The notes: generated by a model from the sequence alone, not told the origin. A DNA stretch of 64,000 nt from a bacterium (GCA_029009515.1 JAQXJZ010000001.1:1-64000); one strand, 5' to 3'; numbered from the stretch's first letter, positions 1 through 9,506 are shown. A program made the numbers and translations.

Positions 1-720
1 CAATCTTGATGGCGGAGATGGCATTGTCAGCCACGGTCACTTCCACAGCCACGGGGCCAGCAAAGCCCTGAGCGGAAGCGGCGTAGGTGCCGTCAGCCAC
101 TTCGATGGCGGCGACTTCTTCAACGACTTCTTCTTCCACAGCAGCGGGAGCAGCGATGGCAGCGGAGATAGCATCCACCACAGCGGTAGAAGTGACAGTC
201 GCGCCAGCAATGGCGTCGATGTCAGTCAGAGCGATGGGGAAGGTATTGCCGATGAACTGCTTCTGGAAATCTTCTTCCAGAGCCTTGGCGCCGAAGCCGG
301 GAGTCTCGGCGAAAGCCTCATCGCCAATCTTGATGGCGGAGATGGCATTGCCAGCCACGGTCACTTCCACAGCCACGGGGCCAGCGAAGCCCTGAGCAGA
401 GGCGGTGTAGGTGCCGTTAGCCACTTCGATGGCGGCGACTTCTTCCACGGCAGCAGGAGCAGCGATAGCGGCAGAAATGGCATCCACCACAGCGGTAGAA
501 GTGACAGTCGCGCCAGCGATGGCGTCGATGTCAGTCAGAGCGATGGGGAAGGTCTTGCCGATGAACTGCTTCTGGAAATCTTCTTCCAGAGCCTTGGCGC
601 CGAAGCCGGGAGTCTCTGCGAAAGCCTCATCGCCAATCTTGATGGCGGAGATGGCGTTGTCAGCCACGGTCACTTCGACAGCCACGGGGCCAGCAAAGCC
701 CTGAGCAGAGGCGGTGTAGG
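1..720. repeat. Tandem near-identical domain-coding repeats (309/324 bp)
   Basis: The same stretch (starting caatcttgatggcgg) recurs at 1, 325 and 634, so the unit is 324 then 309 bp. The 15-bp difference is five residues in the Glu/Val-rich linker. The copies differ by only a few bases per hundred, while the domains nearer the N terminus (about 720-1966) are clearly diverged. This is recent duplication inside the FMN-binding gene. Confidence 0.9.
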
Positions 721-1966
721 TGCCATCGGCCACATCAATGGGTTCGGTGGCTTCAACAGGAGCCACAACGGGCACAACCTCTTCTTCTTCAAAGCCGCCG
801 GCAGCGTTGAGCGCCTTCACAACAGCCTTGGAGGTAACGGTGGCGCCAGCAATCGCATCGATGTCCTCGAAAGCGACGGGCAGGGTCTTGCCAATGAACT
901 GAGCCTTGAAAGCATCTTCCTGAGCCTTGGCTCCAAAGCCGGGGGTCTCAGCGAAGGAAGCATCACCGATGGAAATCGCAGTGATCGCACCGGACTCATC
1001 CAGATCCACGGCAACAGCCACAGGACCAGCAAAGCCATCAGCGGAAGCGGTCAGCGCATTTTCGCTGGCAGCGGCCACGGGTTCGGGCTCTTCAGCGGGA
1101 GCGGCCACGGGAGCGGCGCCGGACAGCTGAGCCTGCACCTGGTTCACAGCGTTGATGACAGCATTGGAGGTGATGGTAGCACCGGCAATCTGGTCGATAT
1201 CAGCCAGAGCCAGCGGGGGCACCTTGCCAATGAACTGAGCCTGGAACGCTTCTTCCAGAGCGCCAGCGCCGTAGCCGGGGGTCTCGTTGAAGAAGGCATC
1301 GCCGATGGCGATCTCGGTGATGGCACCAGCATCATCCAGAGACAGGGTAACGGCCACGGGACCGGCAAAGCCCTGCACGCTGGCAGTGTTGGGGGAAGAA
1401 GCGCCGCCGTTAATGTCCATGATGAACTTGGCAGCAGAGTTCACGCCGCCGTTAACAGCGGTGGAGGTGATGGTAGCGCCGGAAATGGCATCGATAATGC
1501 CATCACAGGTGCCGGTTTTACCCTTCGAAAGGGTCAGGGGAGCGGATTCGCCGATAAACTGATCGGTGAAAGAAGCTTCCTTGGCCAGAGCGCCAAGGCC
1601 AGCCGTTTCACTGAAGTTTTCACCGCCGACATTGATGCCGGTAATGGTGTTTTCGGTATCTACGCCAACAGTCACAACGATCTCGCCGCCGTAACCGCCA
1701 ACGGTGGTTTCTACCACATAACCAACGGATTCGCCATTGGCGTCGAGGCCTTCGTAGCAGCTGTCCATCGCACTGCCTTCTTCGAGCTCAACGGCTTCAA
1801 AAGTAGCAGCGGCAGGCAGAAGGCGCACGCGGGTCTCCTGGGCCAGCTTGGCAGCGTTTGCAGCAATCGGGCCTTCGGTGACCATGTTGCAGATGCCCAG
1901 GAACAGGGCAGCAACCAGGCAGATGACTACCAGCGGCACAAGATCCTTGAGATACTTCTTGCTCAT
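1..1966 (-). CDS. Multi-domain FMN-binding (RnfG/NqrC-type) protein, 3' end outside window
   Basis: Partial: 655 codons are visible from the ATG at 1966 and the frame is open to the window edge. A good ribosome site (GGAGGAAT) lies 9 bases upstream. Residues 8-28 form one membrane anchor or uncleaved signal; the rest should lie outside the membrane. Then come at least five FMN-binding domains, each ending in the flavinylation-type motif: DAISGAT (Thr about 165), DQIAGAT (about 265), DAIAGAT (about 377, 488 and 591), with a sixth domain cut off. In this family an ApbE transferase links FMN to the motif Thr, so the protein may be a multi-flavin electron carrier. Domains 4-6 are almost identical in DNA. 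Linkers are rich in Ala, Pro, Glu and Val. No ApbE or Rnf gene is in the window. The domain assignment is firm; the redox partner is unknown. Confidence 0.85.
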   Translation of the reverse strand, partial: MSKKYLKDLVPLVVICLVAALFLGICNMVTEGPIAANAAKLAQETRVRLLPAAATFEAVELEEGSAMDSCYEGLDANGESVGYVVETTVGGYGGEIVVTVGVDTENTITGINVGGENFSETAGLGALAKEASFTDQFIGESAPLTLSKGKTGTCDGIIDAISGATITSTAVNGGVNSAAKFIMDINGGASSPNTASVQGFAGPVAVTLSLDDAGAITEIAIGDAFFNETPGYGAGALEEAFQAQFIGKVPPLALADIDQIAGATITSNAVINAVNQVQAQLSGAAPVAAPAEEPEPVAAASENALTASADGFAGPVAVAVDLDESGAITAISIGDASFAETPGFGAKAQEDAFKAQFIGKTLPVAFEDIDAIAGATVTSKAVVKALNAAGGFEEEEVVPVVAPVEATEPIDVADGTYTASAQGFAGPVAVEVTVADNAISAIKIGDEAFAETPGFGAKALEEDFQKQFIGKTFPIALTDIDAIAGATVTSTAVVDAISAAIAAPAAVEEVAAIEVANGTYTASAQGFAGPVAVEVTVAGNAISAIKIGDEAFAETPGFGAKALEEDFQKQFIGNTFPIALTDIDAIAGATVTSTAVVDAISAAIAAPAAVEEEVVEEVAAIEVADGTYAASAQGFAGPVAVEVTVADNAISAIKI

Positions 1967-2037
1967 ACAGGGGATTCCTCCTTCGTTTTTCTGAACCGTG
2001 CGGTACAGACAAACCTCTACACAGAGACATACAGCTT

Positions 2038-2065
2038 ATTATACCATGAACGCCGAATTTATCAA
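2038..2065 (-). promoter_or_regulatory. Promoter of the FMN-binding gene
   Basis: On the minus strand: TTGATA (2065-2060), 16 bases, TATAAT (2043-2038). The bases before the -10 read TGG, giving an extended -10 as well. The start codon follows about 70 bases downstream. Seen by eye only. Confidence 0.6.
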
Positions 2066-2103
2066 TACTTTCAAGGCTGTGTTTAGTTTTTCACAAATCT
2101 GAA

Positions 2104-2139
2104 TTTGAAAATGCCTGACGGACTTGACTCCGTCAGGCA
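2104..2139 (-). terminator. Terminator after clpC
   Basis: An 11-bp perfect inverted repeat (TGCCTGACGGA / TCCGTCAGGCA, 2112-2122 and 2129-2139) lies just after the clpC stop. On the minus strand it is followed by a short T run (TTTTC). It closes the ctsR operon. Confidence 0.7.
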
Positions 2140-2152
2140 CAGATGCAGCAGA

Positions 2153-4633
2153 TCAGGTTTCAACAAGGGTCTCTTCGTTTACAAGAGCAGGTTTTTTTCG
2201 GAAAGCGATGCGCTTTTCATCACTTACGTACAGTTCCACCGAATCACCCAGCGCAATGTGCCCGGCGATAATCTCCTCGCTCAGGGCGTCTTCCACGCTG
2301 CGCTGGATGGTTCGGCGCAGGGGACGGGCGCCGTAATTGGCGTCGTAGCCTTCAGTCGCCAGCAACTCTACCACATCGTCACCGTAGCTCAGTTCCATGC
2401 CGCGCAGCTTGAGACGCTTGGCCACGCTGCCAAGCATCAGTCCGGCAATCTGGTGGATATCCGCCGGTTCCAGCGCGTGGAACACGATCAGTTCATCCAC
2501 GCGGTTGATGAACTCCGGACGGAAGGTGTCCTTGACAGATTCCATTACGCGTTCCTTCATGGCTTCGTAGCTGCGGGTGGTATCCACCACGCCGCCAAAG
2601 CCCATGGAGCGCTTGTTGGCAATGCTGCTGGCGCCGGCATTGGAGGTCATCACGACAATGGTGTTTTTGAAGTTTACCACGCGTCCATTGCTGTCTGTCA
2701 GACGGCCGTCGTCCAGAATCTGGAGCAGGATGTTGAACACATCAGGATGCGCTTTTTCAATTTCATCAAACAAAACCACGCTGTAGGGCTTGTTGCGCAC
2801 CTTCTGCGTAAGCTGACCGCCTTCTTCGAAGCCCACGTATCCGGGAGGACTGCCTACCAGACGGCTCACACTGTGCTTTTCCATGTATTCGCTCATATCG
2901 ATGCGGATGACGGCATTTTCGTCGTCAAACATCACCTCGCCAAGCGCACGGCACAGCTCCGTTTTGCCAACACCGGTGGGACCCAGGAAGATAAAAGAAC
3001 CGATCGGGCGCTTGGGGTCCTGCAGGCCGGCTCTTGCGCGGCGCAAAGCACGGCTGACAGCGCTGATGGCCTCTTCCTGTCCAACGACGCGCTTGTGGAG
3101 CAGCTCCTCCATGTGCAGCAGGCGCTGGCTTTCGTCTTCAGTCATTTTCTTGACGGGCACTCCAGTCCAGCTGGCCACAATCTGCGCGATATCTTCATCC
3201 GTCACCACGTCGTGGCTGGTGGTCTTGCGCTGCTCCCACTCGCCGCGCTTCTGAGCGATCAGTTCGCGCAGGCCGCGTTCTTCATCACGCAGCTGAGCGG
3301 CGGTTTCGAAATCCTGATGAGCAATGGCTTCCTTTTTTTCGTTCTGGACAGCCTTGAGGCGCTCTTCCTGCTCCTTTACATCCGGCGGCGCAATAAAGCT
3401 GTTGAGACGAACACGTGAAGCGGCCTCATCCATCAGGTCGATGGCTTTATCGGGCAGGAAGCGGTCGCTGATGTAGCGGTCAGACAGGCTGACGGCGGCT
3501 TCCAGCGCTTCATCGGTGATTTTCACCTTGTGATGCGCTTCGTAGCGGTCACGAAGACCCTTGAGGATGGCGAGCGCTTCTTCTGCAGTCGGTTCGCCGA
3601 CTTTTACAGGCTGGAAGCGACGTTCAAGCGCAGCATCCTTTTCAATATTCTTGCGGTATTCATCCAGCGTGGTTGCGCCGATGCACTGCAGCTCGCCGCG
3701 GGCAAGCGCAGGCTTGAGGATGTTGGCGGCGTCCATGCTGCCTTCAGCCTTGCCAGCGCCAACCAGCGTGTGAAATTCGTCCACAAAGAGGATCACGTTG
3801 CCCTGCTTCTGGACTTCCTTGATGGTATCCTTGAGCCGCTCCTCAAATTCGCCGCGGTACTTGCTGCCGGCGATCATGCTGCCCAGATCCAGCGAGAGCA
3901 GACGCTTGCCGTTGAGGTTTTCGGGCACCTTGCCAGATACGATCAACTGCGCCAGCCCCTCCACCACAGCGCTCTTGCCAACGCCGGGCTCGCCGATGAG
4001 CACGGGGTTGTTCTTGGTGCGGCGGCTCATGATCTGGATGATGCGCTCGATTTCGCTCTTGCGCCCAATAACGGGATCCAGCTCGCCATCCTGCGCCGCC
4101 TTGGTGAGATCGCGGCTGTACTTATCCAGTACGTTTTCGCCGGAAGGTGCAGCTTCCCCATGGCCTGGAGCCGGCTGATCGCCGCTTTCGGGCTGCCCGG
4201 CAGACAGATTTTCGATAATCTTCTGCTCAAGCGCCTGAATGTCCACGCCCATGCTGCGCAGCAGATTGACCGCCACGCCTTCGCCCTCCTTGAGCAAAGC
4301 CAGCCAGAAATGCTCCGTACCAACAAAGCTGTGCTTCAGCCTGCGGCTTTCCAGAATGCTTCCTTCCAGAATCTTTTTGCTGCGCGGCGTCAGCTCGAGC
4401 ATGGTGCTCTTCTGCACATTGCCTTCGCCAAGCACACTTTTGACCTGTTCAAAAACGGTATCATACGTAACGCTGGCAGGCAGCGCATCGGTAATGACCG
4501 GGACGGGATCCTTCAGAAGGCCCAGCAGCAGGTGTTCCGTGCCCACATAGGGCTGATGCAGCATCACAGCCGCCTGCTGCGCAGCGGCCACAGCGCGCTG
4601 TGCGCGCTGGGTAAAACGTCCAAAAATCGCCAT
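2153..4633 (-). CDS. clpC: ATP-dependent Clp protease ATP-binding subunit ClpC
   Basis: AAA+ unfoldase that feeds proteins, including those arginine-phosphorylated by McsB, into ClpP. The 826 residues carry two N-terminal Clp repeats (about 1-145), a first ATPase domain with Walker [10 protein letters not shown], a UVR-type coiled middle segment ([15 protein letters not shown]) and a second ATPase domain with GPTGVGKT and sensor motifs. Length and the middle domain mark it as ClpC rather than ClpB or ClpE. GGAGG precedes the ATG; the gene begins 11 bases after mcsB and is the last of four genes transcribed from the CtsR-controlled promoter. ClpP is not in the window. Confidence 0.97.
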   Translation of the reverse strand: MAIFGRFTQRAQRAVAAAQQAAVMLHQPYVGTEHLLLGLLKDPVPVITDALPASVTYDTVFEQVKSVLGEGNVQKSTMLELTPRSKKILEGSILESRRLKHSFVGTEHFWLALLKEGEGVAVNLLRSMGVDIQALEQKIIENLSAGQPESGDQPAPGHGEAAPSGENVLDKYSRDLTKAAQDGELDPVIGRKSEIERIIQIMSRRTKNNPVLIGEPGVGKSAVVEGLAQLIVSGKVPENLNGKRLLSLDLGSMIAGSKYRGEFEERLKDTIKEVQKQGNVILFVDEFHTLVGAGKAEGSMDAANILKPALARGELQCIGATTLDEYRKNIEKDAALERRFQPVKVGEPTAEEALAILKGLRDRYEAHHKVKITDEALEAAVSLSDRYISDRFLPDKAIDLMDEAASRVRLNSFIAPPDVKEQEERLKAVQNEKKEAIAHQDFETAAQLRDEERGLRELIAQKRGEWEQRKTTSHDVVTDEDIAQIVASWTGVPVKKMTEDESQRLLHMEELLHKRVVGQEEAISAVSRALRRARAGLQDPKRPIGSFIFLGPTGVGKTELCRALGEVMFDDENAVIRIDMSEYMEKHSVSRLVGSPPGYVGFEEGGQLTQKVRNKPYSVVLFDEIEKAHPDVFNILLQILDDGRLTDSNGRVVNFKNTIVVMTSNAGASSIANKRSMGFGGVVDTTRSYEAMKERVMESVKDTFRPEFINRVDELIVFHALEPADIHQIAGLMLGSVAKRLKLRGMELSYGDDVVELLATEGYDANYGARPLRRTIQRSVEDALSEEIIAGHIALGDSVELYVSDEKRIAFRKKPALVNEETLVET

Positions 4634-4644
4634 TCGAAACCTCC

Positions 4645-5646
4645 TTACAGGCTGGCTTTCATGGTTTTGCGGATGATCTCACACCGGGCTTCTTCAGGGC
4701 TCAGCGAGGGATCCATTTCATCGGCATATCGTTTGGCATGAGCACTCTGCGCAACCGTCAGCAGTTCATCCACCGCCGGAAGCGGCATCCGGAACAACCC
4801 CATAGCACATCCGAGTCTCAGATGGCTCCAGTGCTGCATGAATTCCTTTTCATCCATCCTGCGCGCATACTGCATCAGCCCGTAGCTGCGCCAGAGCGCA
4901 TCGGTCAGCTCCACCTTTTTGGCTTCCATGGAACGCTGCTGCAGCGTGGTTTCCATATCAATCAGCTTTTTGCCAACGGCGGTTACTGCCTCGATGATTT
5001 CCTCTTCGGTTCGGCCAAGGGTGACCTGATTGCTTACCTGATACAGATCGCCAAGCGCTTCGCTGCCCTCGCCGTAGATGCCGCGGATGGTCAGGCCCAG
5101 CTTCGCAACGCTCTGATTGACGTTGCCCATCTGCTTGTGACGGGTGAGCATGGGAAGGTGCATCATCAAGGAAGCGCGCATGCCGGTGCCGGTATTGGTG
5201 GGGCAGGAGGTGAGGTAGCCCAGCTGCGGATCAAAGCTGAACGTGCAAACGCGTTCGAGCGCTTCTTCTGCACGGAAGGCCTCCGCCGCAGCTGATGGCA
5301 AATCCAGCCCGTTGACGATGGACTGAATGCGCAGGTGATCTTCTTCGTTGACCATGATGCACACACGCTTATCCGAACGAATGAGCGCCGCACCGATATC
5401 ACCGTGATTCAGCAGATCGCGGCTGATGAGATGCTTTTCCACCAGCTTCATTCGCTCCACCTGCGGCATGGCATTCAGCTGATGCAGCGTATATTCGTCC
5501 TCTTCCGCTTCCATGGCTTCACGGGCGCGCGAGATGCAGATAAGCGCATTTTCCGGCTGCTTGAGATTGGAAAAAGGCAGGTCATGATAATTGCGTGCAA
5601 GCCGTACGCGGCCGGAGACAACAACGTTCTGAGTGATTTCACTCAC
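4645..5646 (-). CDS. mcsB: Protein arginine kinase McsB
   Basis: Phosphagen-kinase-fold enzyme that phosphorylates arginine residues on proteins, marking them for ClpC-ClpP and inactivating CtsR under stress. 333 residues, slightly shorter than the Bacillus protein. Early motifs [10 protein letters not shown] and [12 protein letters not shown] match the family. The start is GTG at 5646, with GGAGGT 8 bases upstream inside mcsA; the frame overlaps mcsA by 8 bases, indicating translational coupling. It sits between mcsA and clpC, the usual order. Confidence 0.95.
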   Translation of the reverse strand: MSEITQNVVVSGRVRLARNYHDLPFSNLKQPENALICISRAREAMEAEEDEYTLHQLNAMPQVERMKLVEKHLISRDLLNHGDIGAALIRSDKRVCIMVNEEDHLRIQSIVNGLDLPSAAAEAFRAEEALERVCTFSFDPQLGYLTSCPTNTGTGMRASLMMHLPMLTRHKQMGNVNQSVAKLGLTIRGIYGEGSEALGDLYQVSNQVTLGRTEEEIIEAVTAVGKKLIDMETTLQQRSMEAKKVELTDALWRSYGLMQYARRMDEKEFMQHWSHLRLGCAMGLFRMPLPAVDELLTVAQSAHAKRYADEMDPSLSPEEARCEIIRKTMKASL

Positions 5647-6160
5647 TGACCTGCACCTCCATTTTCTGCGTCAGGCTGCGGATTTCGTCGCGGTAGCGCG
5701 CAGCGTCCTCAAAGTTTTCAGAGGCAACCGCTTCATCCATCTTCTTCTTCAGCTCCTGAAGCTTTGCATTCAGTTCGTCCTGCGGATCAGGCACAAAGGC
5801 GGCCGGACTGCGGCCTGCATGCTGGGTGCGTCCATGGATCTTTTGCAGCATAGGCTTGAGCTGAACGGAAAAATCACGATAACATTGTGCGCAGCCCAGG
5901 CGTCCGGTATGCTCAAAATCCGCATACGAAAGTCCGCAGCTGCTGCAAACAAGCCCTTCATGAGCTTCTTCCTTCTTTTCTTTGTCCTTGCCAAGCACAG
6001 ACATGATGGAGCTCAGAAAGCTCTGAATGTCGCCCTTGACAAGGCTGAATTCCATCTTCTTGGTGCATTCGGGGCACAGGCGGCGGGTGGTGACGCCGTT
6101 GCCTGTGGTGACGGTGATGGAGACCGTGGCCTGGTTCTTGCCGCATTCTTCGCAAAGCAT
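5639..6160 (-). CDS. mcsA: McsA, zinc-finger activator of McsB
   Basis: Small cysteine-rich adaptor that binds zinc and activates the McsB kinase. The 173 residues contain four CxxC pairs in the N-terminal half (CEEC, CPEC, CSSC, CAQC) and a C-terminal UVR motif (about 135-170), the standard McsA layout. GGAGG precedes the ATG at 6160. It lies 15 bases after ctsR and overlaps mcsB. Confidence 0.95.
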   Translation of the reverse strand: MLCEECGKNQATVSITVTTGNGVTTRRLCPECTKKMEFSLVKGDIQSFLSSIMSVLGKDKEKKEEAHEGLVCSSCGLSYADFEHTGRLGCAQCYRDFSVQLKPMLQKIHGRTQHAGRSPAAFVPDPQDELNAKLQELKKKMDEAVASENFEDAARYRDEIRSLTQKMEVQVSE

Positions 6161-6175
6161 GCTTGGTTGCCTCCT

Positions 6176-6646
6176 TCAGGATTTAGTCTGATGCGCCACT
6201 TCCAGCAGCATCGATCTGAGAATTCGCGCCCTTTGAGCATTTTTCAGTTCTGTGCTCAAAGGAAGGCTGAGCGCGCGCGGAGAAATGGCGGCATTCATAA
6301 TGCACGCGTCTTTTTCATTGATAATGTTACGCTCGCAAAGCTGGGCGATGAGATGGGATGCGGAAAGGGCATCAATGGATTCGCCAATTCGTTCGTTGAG
6401 CAGATACAGAAGCTGTTCGCTGGTATCCTGCTGCATGCGGAAAATGCGGATGTATCCGCCTCCGCCGCGTCTGCTTTCAATGATGTACCCGTGATCAGGC
6501 GTGAAACGTGTGGAGAGCACGTAATTGATCTGCGATGGCGCACAGCCAAAGTATTCAGCCAGCTCATTGCGCTTGAGCTCCACTTCGTTTTCGTCCTGCG
6601 AAAGCATCGTTTTGATAAATTGTTCGATGGCATCGCTAAGGCGCAT
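6176..6646 (-). CDS. ctsR: Transcriptional repressor CtsR
   Basis: Repressor of class III heat-shock genes (clpC, clpP, clpE). 156 residues: an N-terminal winged helix-turn-helix followed by the glycine-rich wing RRGGGGYIRI, which reads the operator and senses heat in this family, then a C-terminal dimer domain that McsB targets. AAAGGAGGAG precedes the ATG. First gene of the operon; its own operator lies 27 bases upstream, so it is autoregulated. Confidence 0.96.
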   Translation of the reverse strand: MRLSDAIEQFIKTMLSQDENEVELKRNELAEYFGCAPSQINYVLSTRFTPDHGYIIESRRGGGGYIRIFRMQQDTSEQLLYLLNERIGESIDALSASHLIAQLCERNIINEKDACIMNAAISPRALSLPLSTELKNAQRARILRSMLLEVAHQTKS

Positions 6647-6672
6647 GGGGCTCCTCCTTTCGCCAAAGAATT

Positions 6673-6689
6673 ATTGACCATCTTTGACT
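6673..6689 (-). promoter_or_regulatory. CtsR operator
   Basis: Minus strand reads AGTCAAAGATGGTCAAT, two direct heptads spaced by three bases. The known CtsR consensus is RGTCAAA-NAN-RGTCAAA; only the last base deviates. It lies directly downstream of the -10, so bound CtsR would block initiation. Confidence 0.85.
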
Positions 6690-6694
6690 TTTGT

Positions 6695-6724
6695 ATTGTA
6701 GCATGAATGAAAGTCAAAAATCAA
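6695..6724 (-). promoter_or_regulatory. Promoter of ctsR-mcsA-mcsB-clpC
   Basis: Minus strand TTGATT (6724-6719), 18 bases, TACAAT (6700-6695). Start of transcription would fall at about 6688, inside the CtsR operator. Confidence 0.7.
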
Positions 6725-6745
6725 TGGCAGAAACAGTGATTATAC

Positions 6746-6778
6746 AAAAATGAGAGCGCATGCAGCGATGCGCTCTCA
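6746..6778 (-). terminator. Terminator upstream of the ctsR operon
   Basis: An 11-bp inverted repeat (TGAGAGCGCAT / ATGCGCTCTCA) followed on the minus strand by TTTTT. It ends the hflK-hflC-membrane protein transcript and isolates the CtsR promoter. Confidence 0.85.
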
Positions 6779-6784
6779 GGAGGA

Positions 6785-7486
6785 TTATTCCTTTGCGTTG
6801 TGGAGCCACTTTTCGGCTTTGAGCCTGCTGTAACCAATGGAAGCCATCAGAAGAGCAGCCAGCGCGTCTACAATGATGTCTTTCATGGTATCGCTGAGCG
6901 CTTCGTGTCCGGCAAGCACCACGCCTTCAGCCGTGATAAACTTCTGCATGTTCAGTCCCAGCAGCCCGTCAAACACGTATTCGTAAATCTCCCAAACCGC
7001 GCCGCAACTCAATGCAAAACAGAATGCAAACAGCGCAATAAAGAAAGGGGAAAGAGATACGCGGATCATTTCGCTGTCATTGAGCCAGCTGACCAGAATG
7101 AAGCCCAGCGCACCCAGCATGGCGCCGGAGAAGAAATGCAGGATGGTATCCCAGTGAGGGATGACGTAGTAGAAATCCAGCACTTCTCCCAAGAAAATGG
7201 CGCAGTATAGGAAGATGTAGTACATGATGTAGATGAAGTTGGGAATGGTCACATTCCACTTTTTGCCCACGATGGACGGCAGGGAAAGCACCACCAATCC
7301 CAGCAGGCACTGGATGAACATGAGGATGTAATCACTCCGGCCGTGTGCATAAGCGTTTCCGTCGGCTGGTACCTCCGGCGTGAAGATGACACGCATGAGG
7401 GAGTAAATGACAGACAGGATCAGTGTGACAAACAGAATGTGACCCATGATTTCCGCAGGGCTTCGTTTGATACAGGGTTTGGACAT
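6785..7486 (-). CDS. Multi-pass membrane protein, DUF2238/YjdF-like
   Basis: 233 residues with about six or seven hydrophobic segments. Conserved-looking polar residues sit inside membrane stretches (WDTILHFFSGA, GAVWEIYEYVFD) and near the end (DTMKDIIVDALAA), which resembles the DUF2238/YjdF family. Function unknown. I place the start at ATG 7486, preceded by AAAGGAG; the longer frame to 7552 would overlap hflC and has no ribosome site. It follows hflC by 20 bases and probably shares its transcript. Confidence 0.7.
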   Translation of the reverse strand: MSKPCIKRSPAEIMGHILFVTLILSVIYSLMRVIFTPEVPADGNAYAHGRSDYILMFIQCLLGLVVLSLPSIVGKKWNVTIPNFIYIMYYIFLYCAIFLGEVLDFYYVIPHWDTILHFFSGAMLGALGFILVSWLNDSEMIRVSLSPFFIALFAFCFALSCGAVWEIYEYVFDGLLGLNMQKFITAEGVVLAGHEALSDTMKDIIVDALAALLMASIGYSRLKAEKWLHNAKE

Positions 7487-7506
7487 GCGCGGGAAGCTCC
7501 TTTCTT

Positions 7507-8529
7507 TTAGGGGTTGGAATAGGTGGTTGCGTAGTTGAGCAGATCCTTCCACAGGGGATGGGTGCTGTTGAGGATCAGGGTGCTGTTCTGATTCATGGTC
7601 TTCTCGAGCGCCTGCAGAGAGCGCCAGTAGGCATAGAAATCAGCATCGGCGCTATAGGCGTTGGCGTAGATCTCGAGCGCTTCGGCGTCGCCTTCGCCGC
7701 GGATGGTACCGGCGTCGCTGACAGCTTCAGCCTCAATGCGGCGTGCTTCCAGATCTGCATTGGCTACGGCCTTGAGATAGCTTTCCTCGCCCTCGCTGCG
7801 CAGCTGCTGAGCTACCTTGGTGCGGTCAGCCCGCATGCGGGAGTAGGTGCTTTCGATATTGGCGGTAGGCAGAATCGTACGGTGCACCTGAATGTCCTTG
7901 ATTTCAATGCCGCGGGGCGCCATATCGTGGTTGATGGTCTTCAGGCCCTGCGCAAGGGCAGCGTTGAGCGCGTCTTTGTTGCTCACAAAATCCTCAGCAG
8001 CCAGACGGTTGATAGCCTGCACGATGACGGGATGGATCAGGTTGTCCAGCTGATTTTCGGCGGTGGTCATGGTGCCCAGCTTCAGGCTGAACAGGGCAGG
8101 ATCCTCAATGCTCCACTGAGCGTAAGTCTTGATGTAATACTGCTTCTTCTCGGCTGTATTCACCACTTCGCTGTCGCTGACGTAGGTATACATACGGGAA
8201 GGATACTTTTCAACAGTATCAAGGAAGGGCATCTTGAGCTGCAGGCCGCCGCCCTTGACCAGCTTTACATCACCGCTGGTGGTGATTTCGCCTTCCAGCA
8301 GCTCAGCGTAATCCTGGTGAAAATTGTTGCTGGTGTTGAGGATGATCCTGCGGATGACACCAAAACGGCTCACAACCGCCTGTTCCGCTTCGCCAACGAT
8401 AAAGAAGCTCTCGCTGAGCAGGATGAGGGCAATCAGCGCAATGCCGCCAATCAGAATCCACTTGCGGCTGCGTTCGCGAATATAACGCTTGCGTGCTTCT
8501 TTTTCAAAATCATAAACGTTTTCAGACAT
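7507..8529 (-). CDS. hflC: SPFH/prohibitin-type protease modulator HflC
   Basis: Membrane-anchored SPFH-domain protein; in other bacteria HflK and HflC form a cage around FtsH and tune proteolysis. 340 residues: a short cytoplasmic N terminus, one membrane helix (about 25-45), the band-7 domain with the family motif GEAEQAVVSRFGVI, then a long helical region (LRSEGEESYLKAVANADLEA) near the C terminus. GGAGG lies inside the end of hflK; the genes are 2 bases apart. ftsH is not adjacent. Confidence 0.9.
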   Translation of the reverse strand: MSENVYDFEKEARKRYIRERSRKWILIGGIALIALILLSESFFIVGEAEQAVVSRFGVIRRIILNTSNNFHQDYAELLEGEITTSGDVKLVKGGGLQLKMPFLDTVEKYPSRMYTYVSDSEVVNTAEKKQYYIKTYAQWSIEDPALFSLKLGTMTTAENQLDNLIHPVIVQAINRLAAEDFVSNKDALNAALAQGLKTINHDMAPRGIEIKDIQVHRTILPTANIESTYSRMRADRTKVAQQLRSEGEESYLKAVANADLEARRIEAEAVSDAGTIRGEGDAEALEIYANAYSADADFYAYWRSLQALEKTMNQNSTLILNSTHPLWKDLLNYATTYSNP

Positions 8530-8531
8530 GA

Positions 8532-9506
8532 TTACAGTCCTCCTTCCTGAATGCCGGTCAGGTTGGGTTCTTCTTTGTCGCTGTCCAGATCAAGGATTTT
8601 CAGCACATCGCTGTCGGGCTCGGCAACAATGATTTTTCCGCTGTTCTGCAGTACGCGCTCCATGGTTTCAATCATCAGACGGGTGCGGGTGATTTCCGGG
8701 GCGGTCTTGTATTTTTCATATACGGCGGAGAATACGGCGGCTTCGCTCTGAGCGGCGGCAATGGTTTCAGCCTTGTAACCTTCAGCTTCCTGCAGGGTTT
8801 CGTACGCGTTGGAACGGGCGACGGGCAGGATTTCGTTGGCATACTTTTCGGCTTCGTCCAGGCGTTTGGTCTTTTCGTTCTTGGCGTTGTTGACATCCTC
8901 GTAAGCAGAGGCAACTTCAGCAGGAACGGTGATGTTCTGGATACGCACATCGTTGATCTTTACACCCATTTCATAGGTGTCGATCAGCGCCTGGAAATCC
9001 GGCAGCACCTGCTGCTCGATTTCTTCCTTGTTGAGCAGGGCGTCATCCAGAGGACGGTTCTGGATGTTGCGGCGCAGGATGGCCTCAAAAGCCAGCTGCA
9101 GCGTACCTTCCGGATCGTCGATATCAAAGGCGTACTGCTTGACGTCGCGGATGGTGTACTGGTAGATGGCCTCGATGGATACGATGCTGTCGTCGCTGGT
9201 GAGCATCACACTTTCGTCTGATACGTCCGCATACTGCGCTGCATTGCCGGCGGAGCCGGAACGCGTGGTGCGAAAGCCGTATTCCTTGGTGTGAATGGTG
9301 GTCACGCTTTCCTGAATAACGCTCTGGATCATGGGAATCTTCCAGTACAAACCGGGGCCCTTGGTATCGGTCACGCGGCCAAAGGTGAGCACCAGCGCCT
9401 CTTCGCCCTGACCCACGCGGTAAAAGCTGCCGCTGCCAAGGGCGAGCACAGCGATGACGGCGCACAGAACGATGACAGCGCCTTTTTTCAGTTTAGAAAA
9501 TTTCAT
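8532..9506 (-). CDS. hflK: SPFH/prohibitin-type protease modulator HflK
   Basis: Partner of HflC. 324 residues from ATG 9506, preceded by GAGGAGG; the upstream in-frame ATG at 9551 lacks a ribosome site. An N-terminal membrane helix (about 8-28) is followed by the band-7 domain (GQGEEALVLTFGRV) and a helical tail. It lacks the Gly/Pro-rich N-terminal extension of proteobacterial HflK, so assignment of K versus C rests on gene order. Confidence 0.85.
   Translation of the reverse strand: MKFSKLKKGAVIVLCAVIAVLALGSGSFYRVGQGEEALVLTFGRVTDTKGPGLYWKIPMIQSVIQESVTTIHTKEYGFRTTRSGSAGNAAQYADVSDESVMLTSDDSIVSIEAIYQYTIRDVKQYAFDIDDPEGTLQLAFEAILRRNIQNRPLDDALLNKEEIEQQVLPDFQALIDTYEMGVKINDVRIQNITVPAEVASAYEDVNNAKNEKTKRLDEAEKYANEILPVARSNAYETLQEAEGYKAETIAAAQSEAAVFSAVYEKYKTAPEITRTRLMIETMERVLQNSGKIIVAEPDSDVLKILDLDSDKEEPNLTGIQEGGL

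Noticed and set aside
1..720. CRISPR-like or satellite repeat
   Set aside because: The unit is over 300 bp, has no spacers and encodes a protein domain in frame.
87..1562. Several plus-strand Ala/Ser/Thr/Met-rich frames at the left edge
   Set aside because: They are the complement of the repeated FMN-binding domains and repeat only because that gene repeats.
1967..2152. CIRCE element or extra promoter for clpC
   Set aside because: This gap lies downstream of clpC; it holds the terminator and the promoter of the FMN gene, with no CIRCE repeat.
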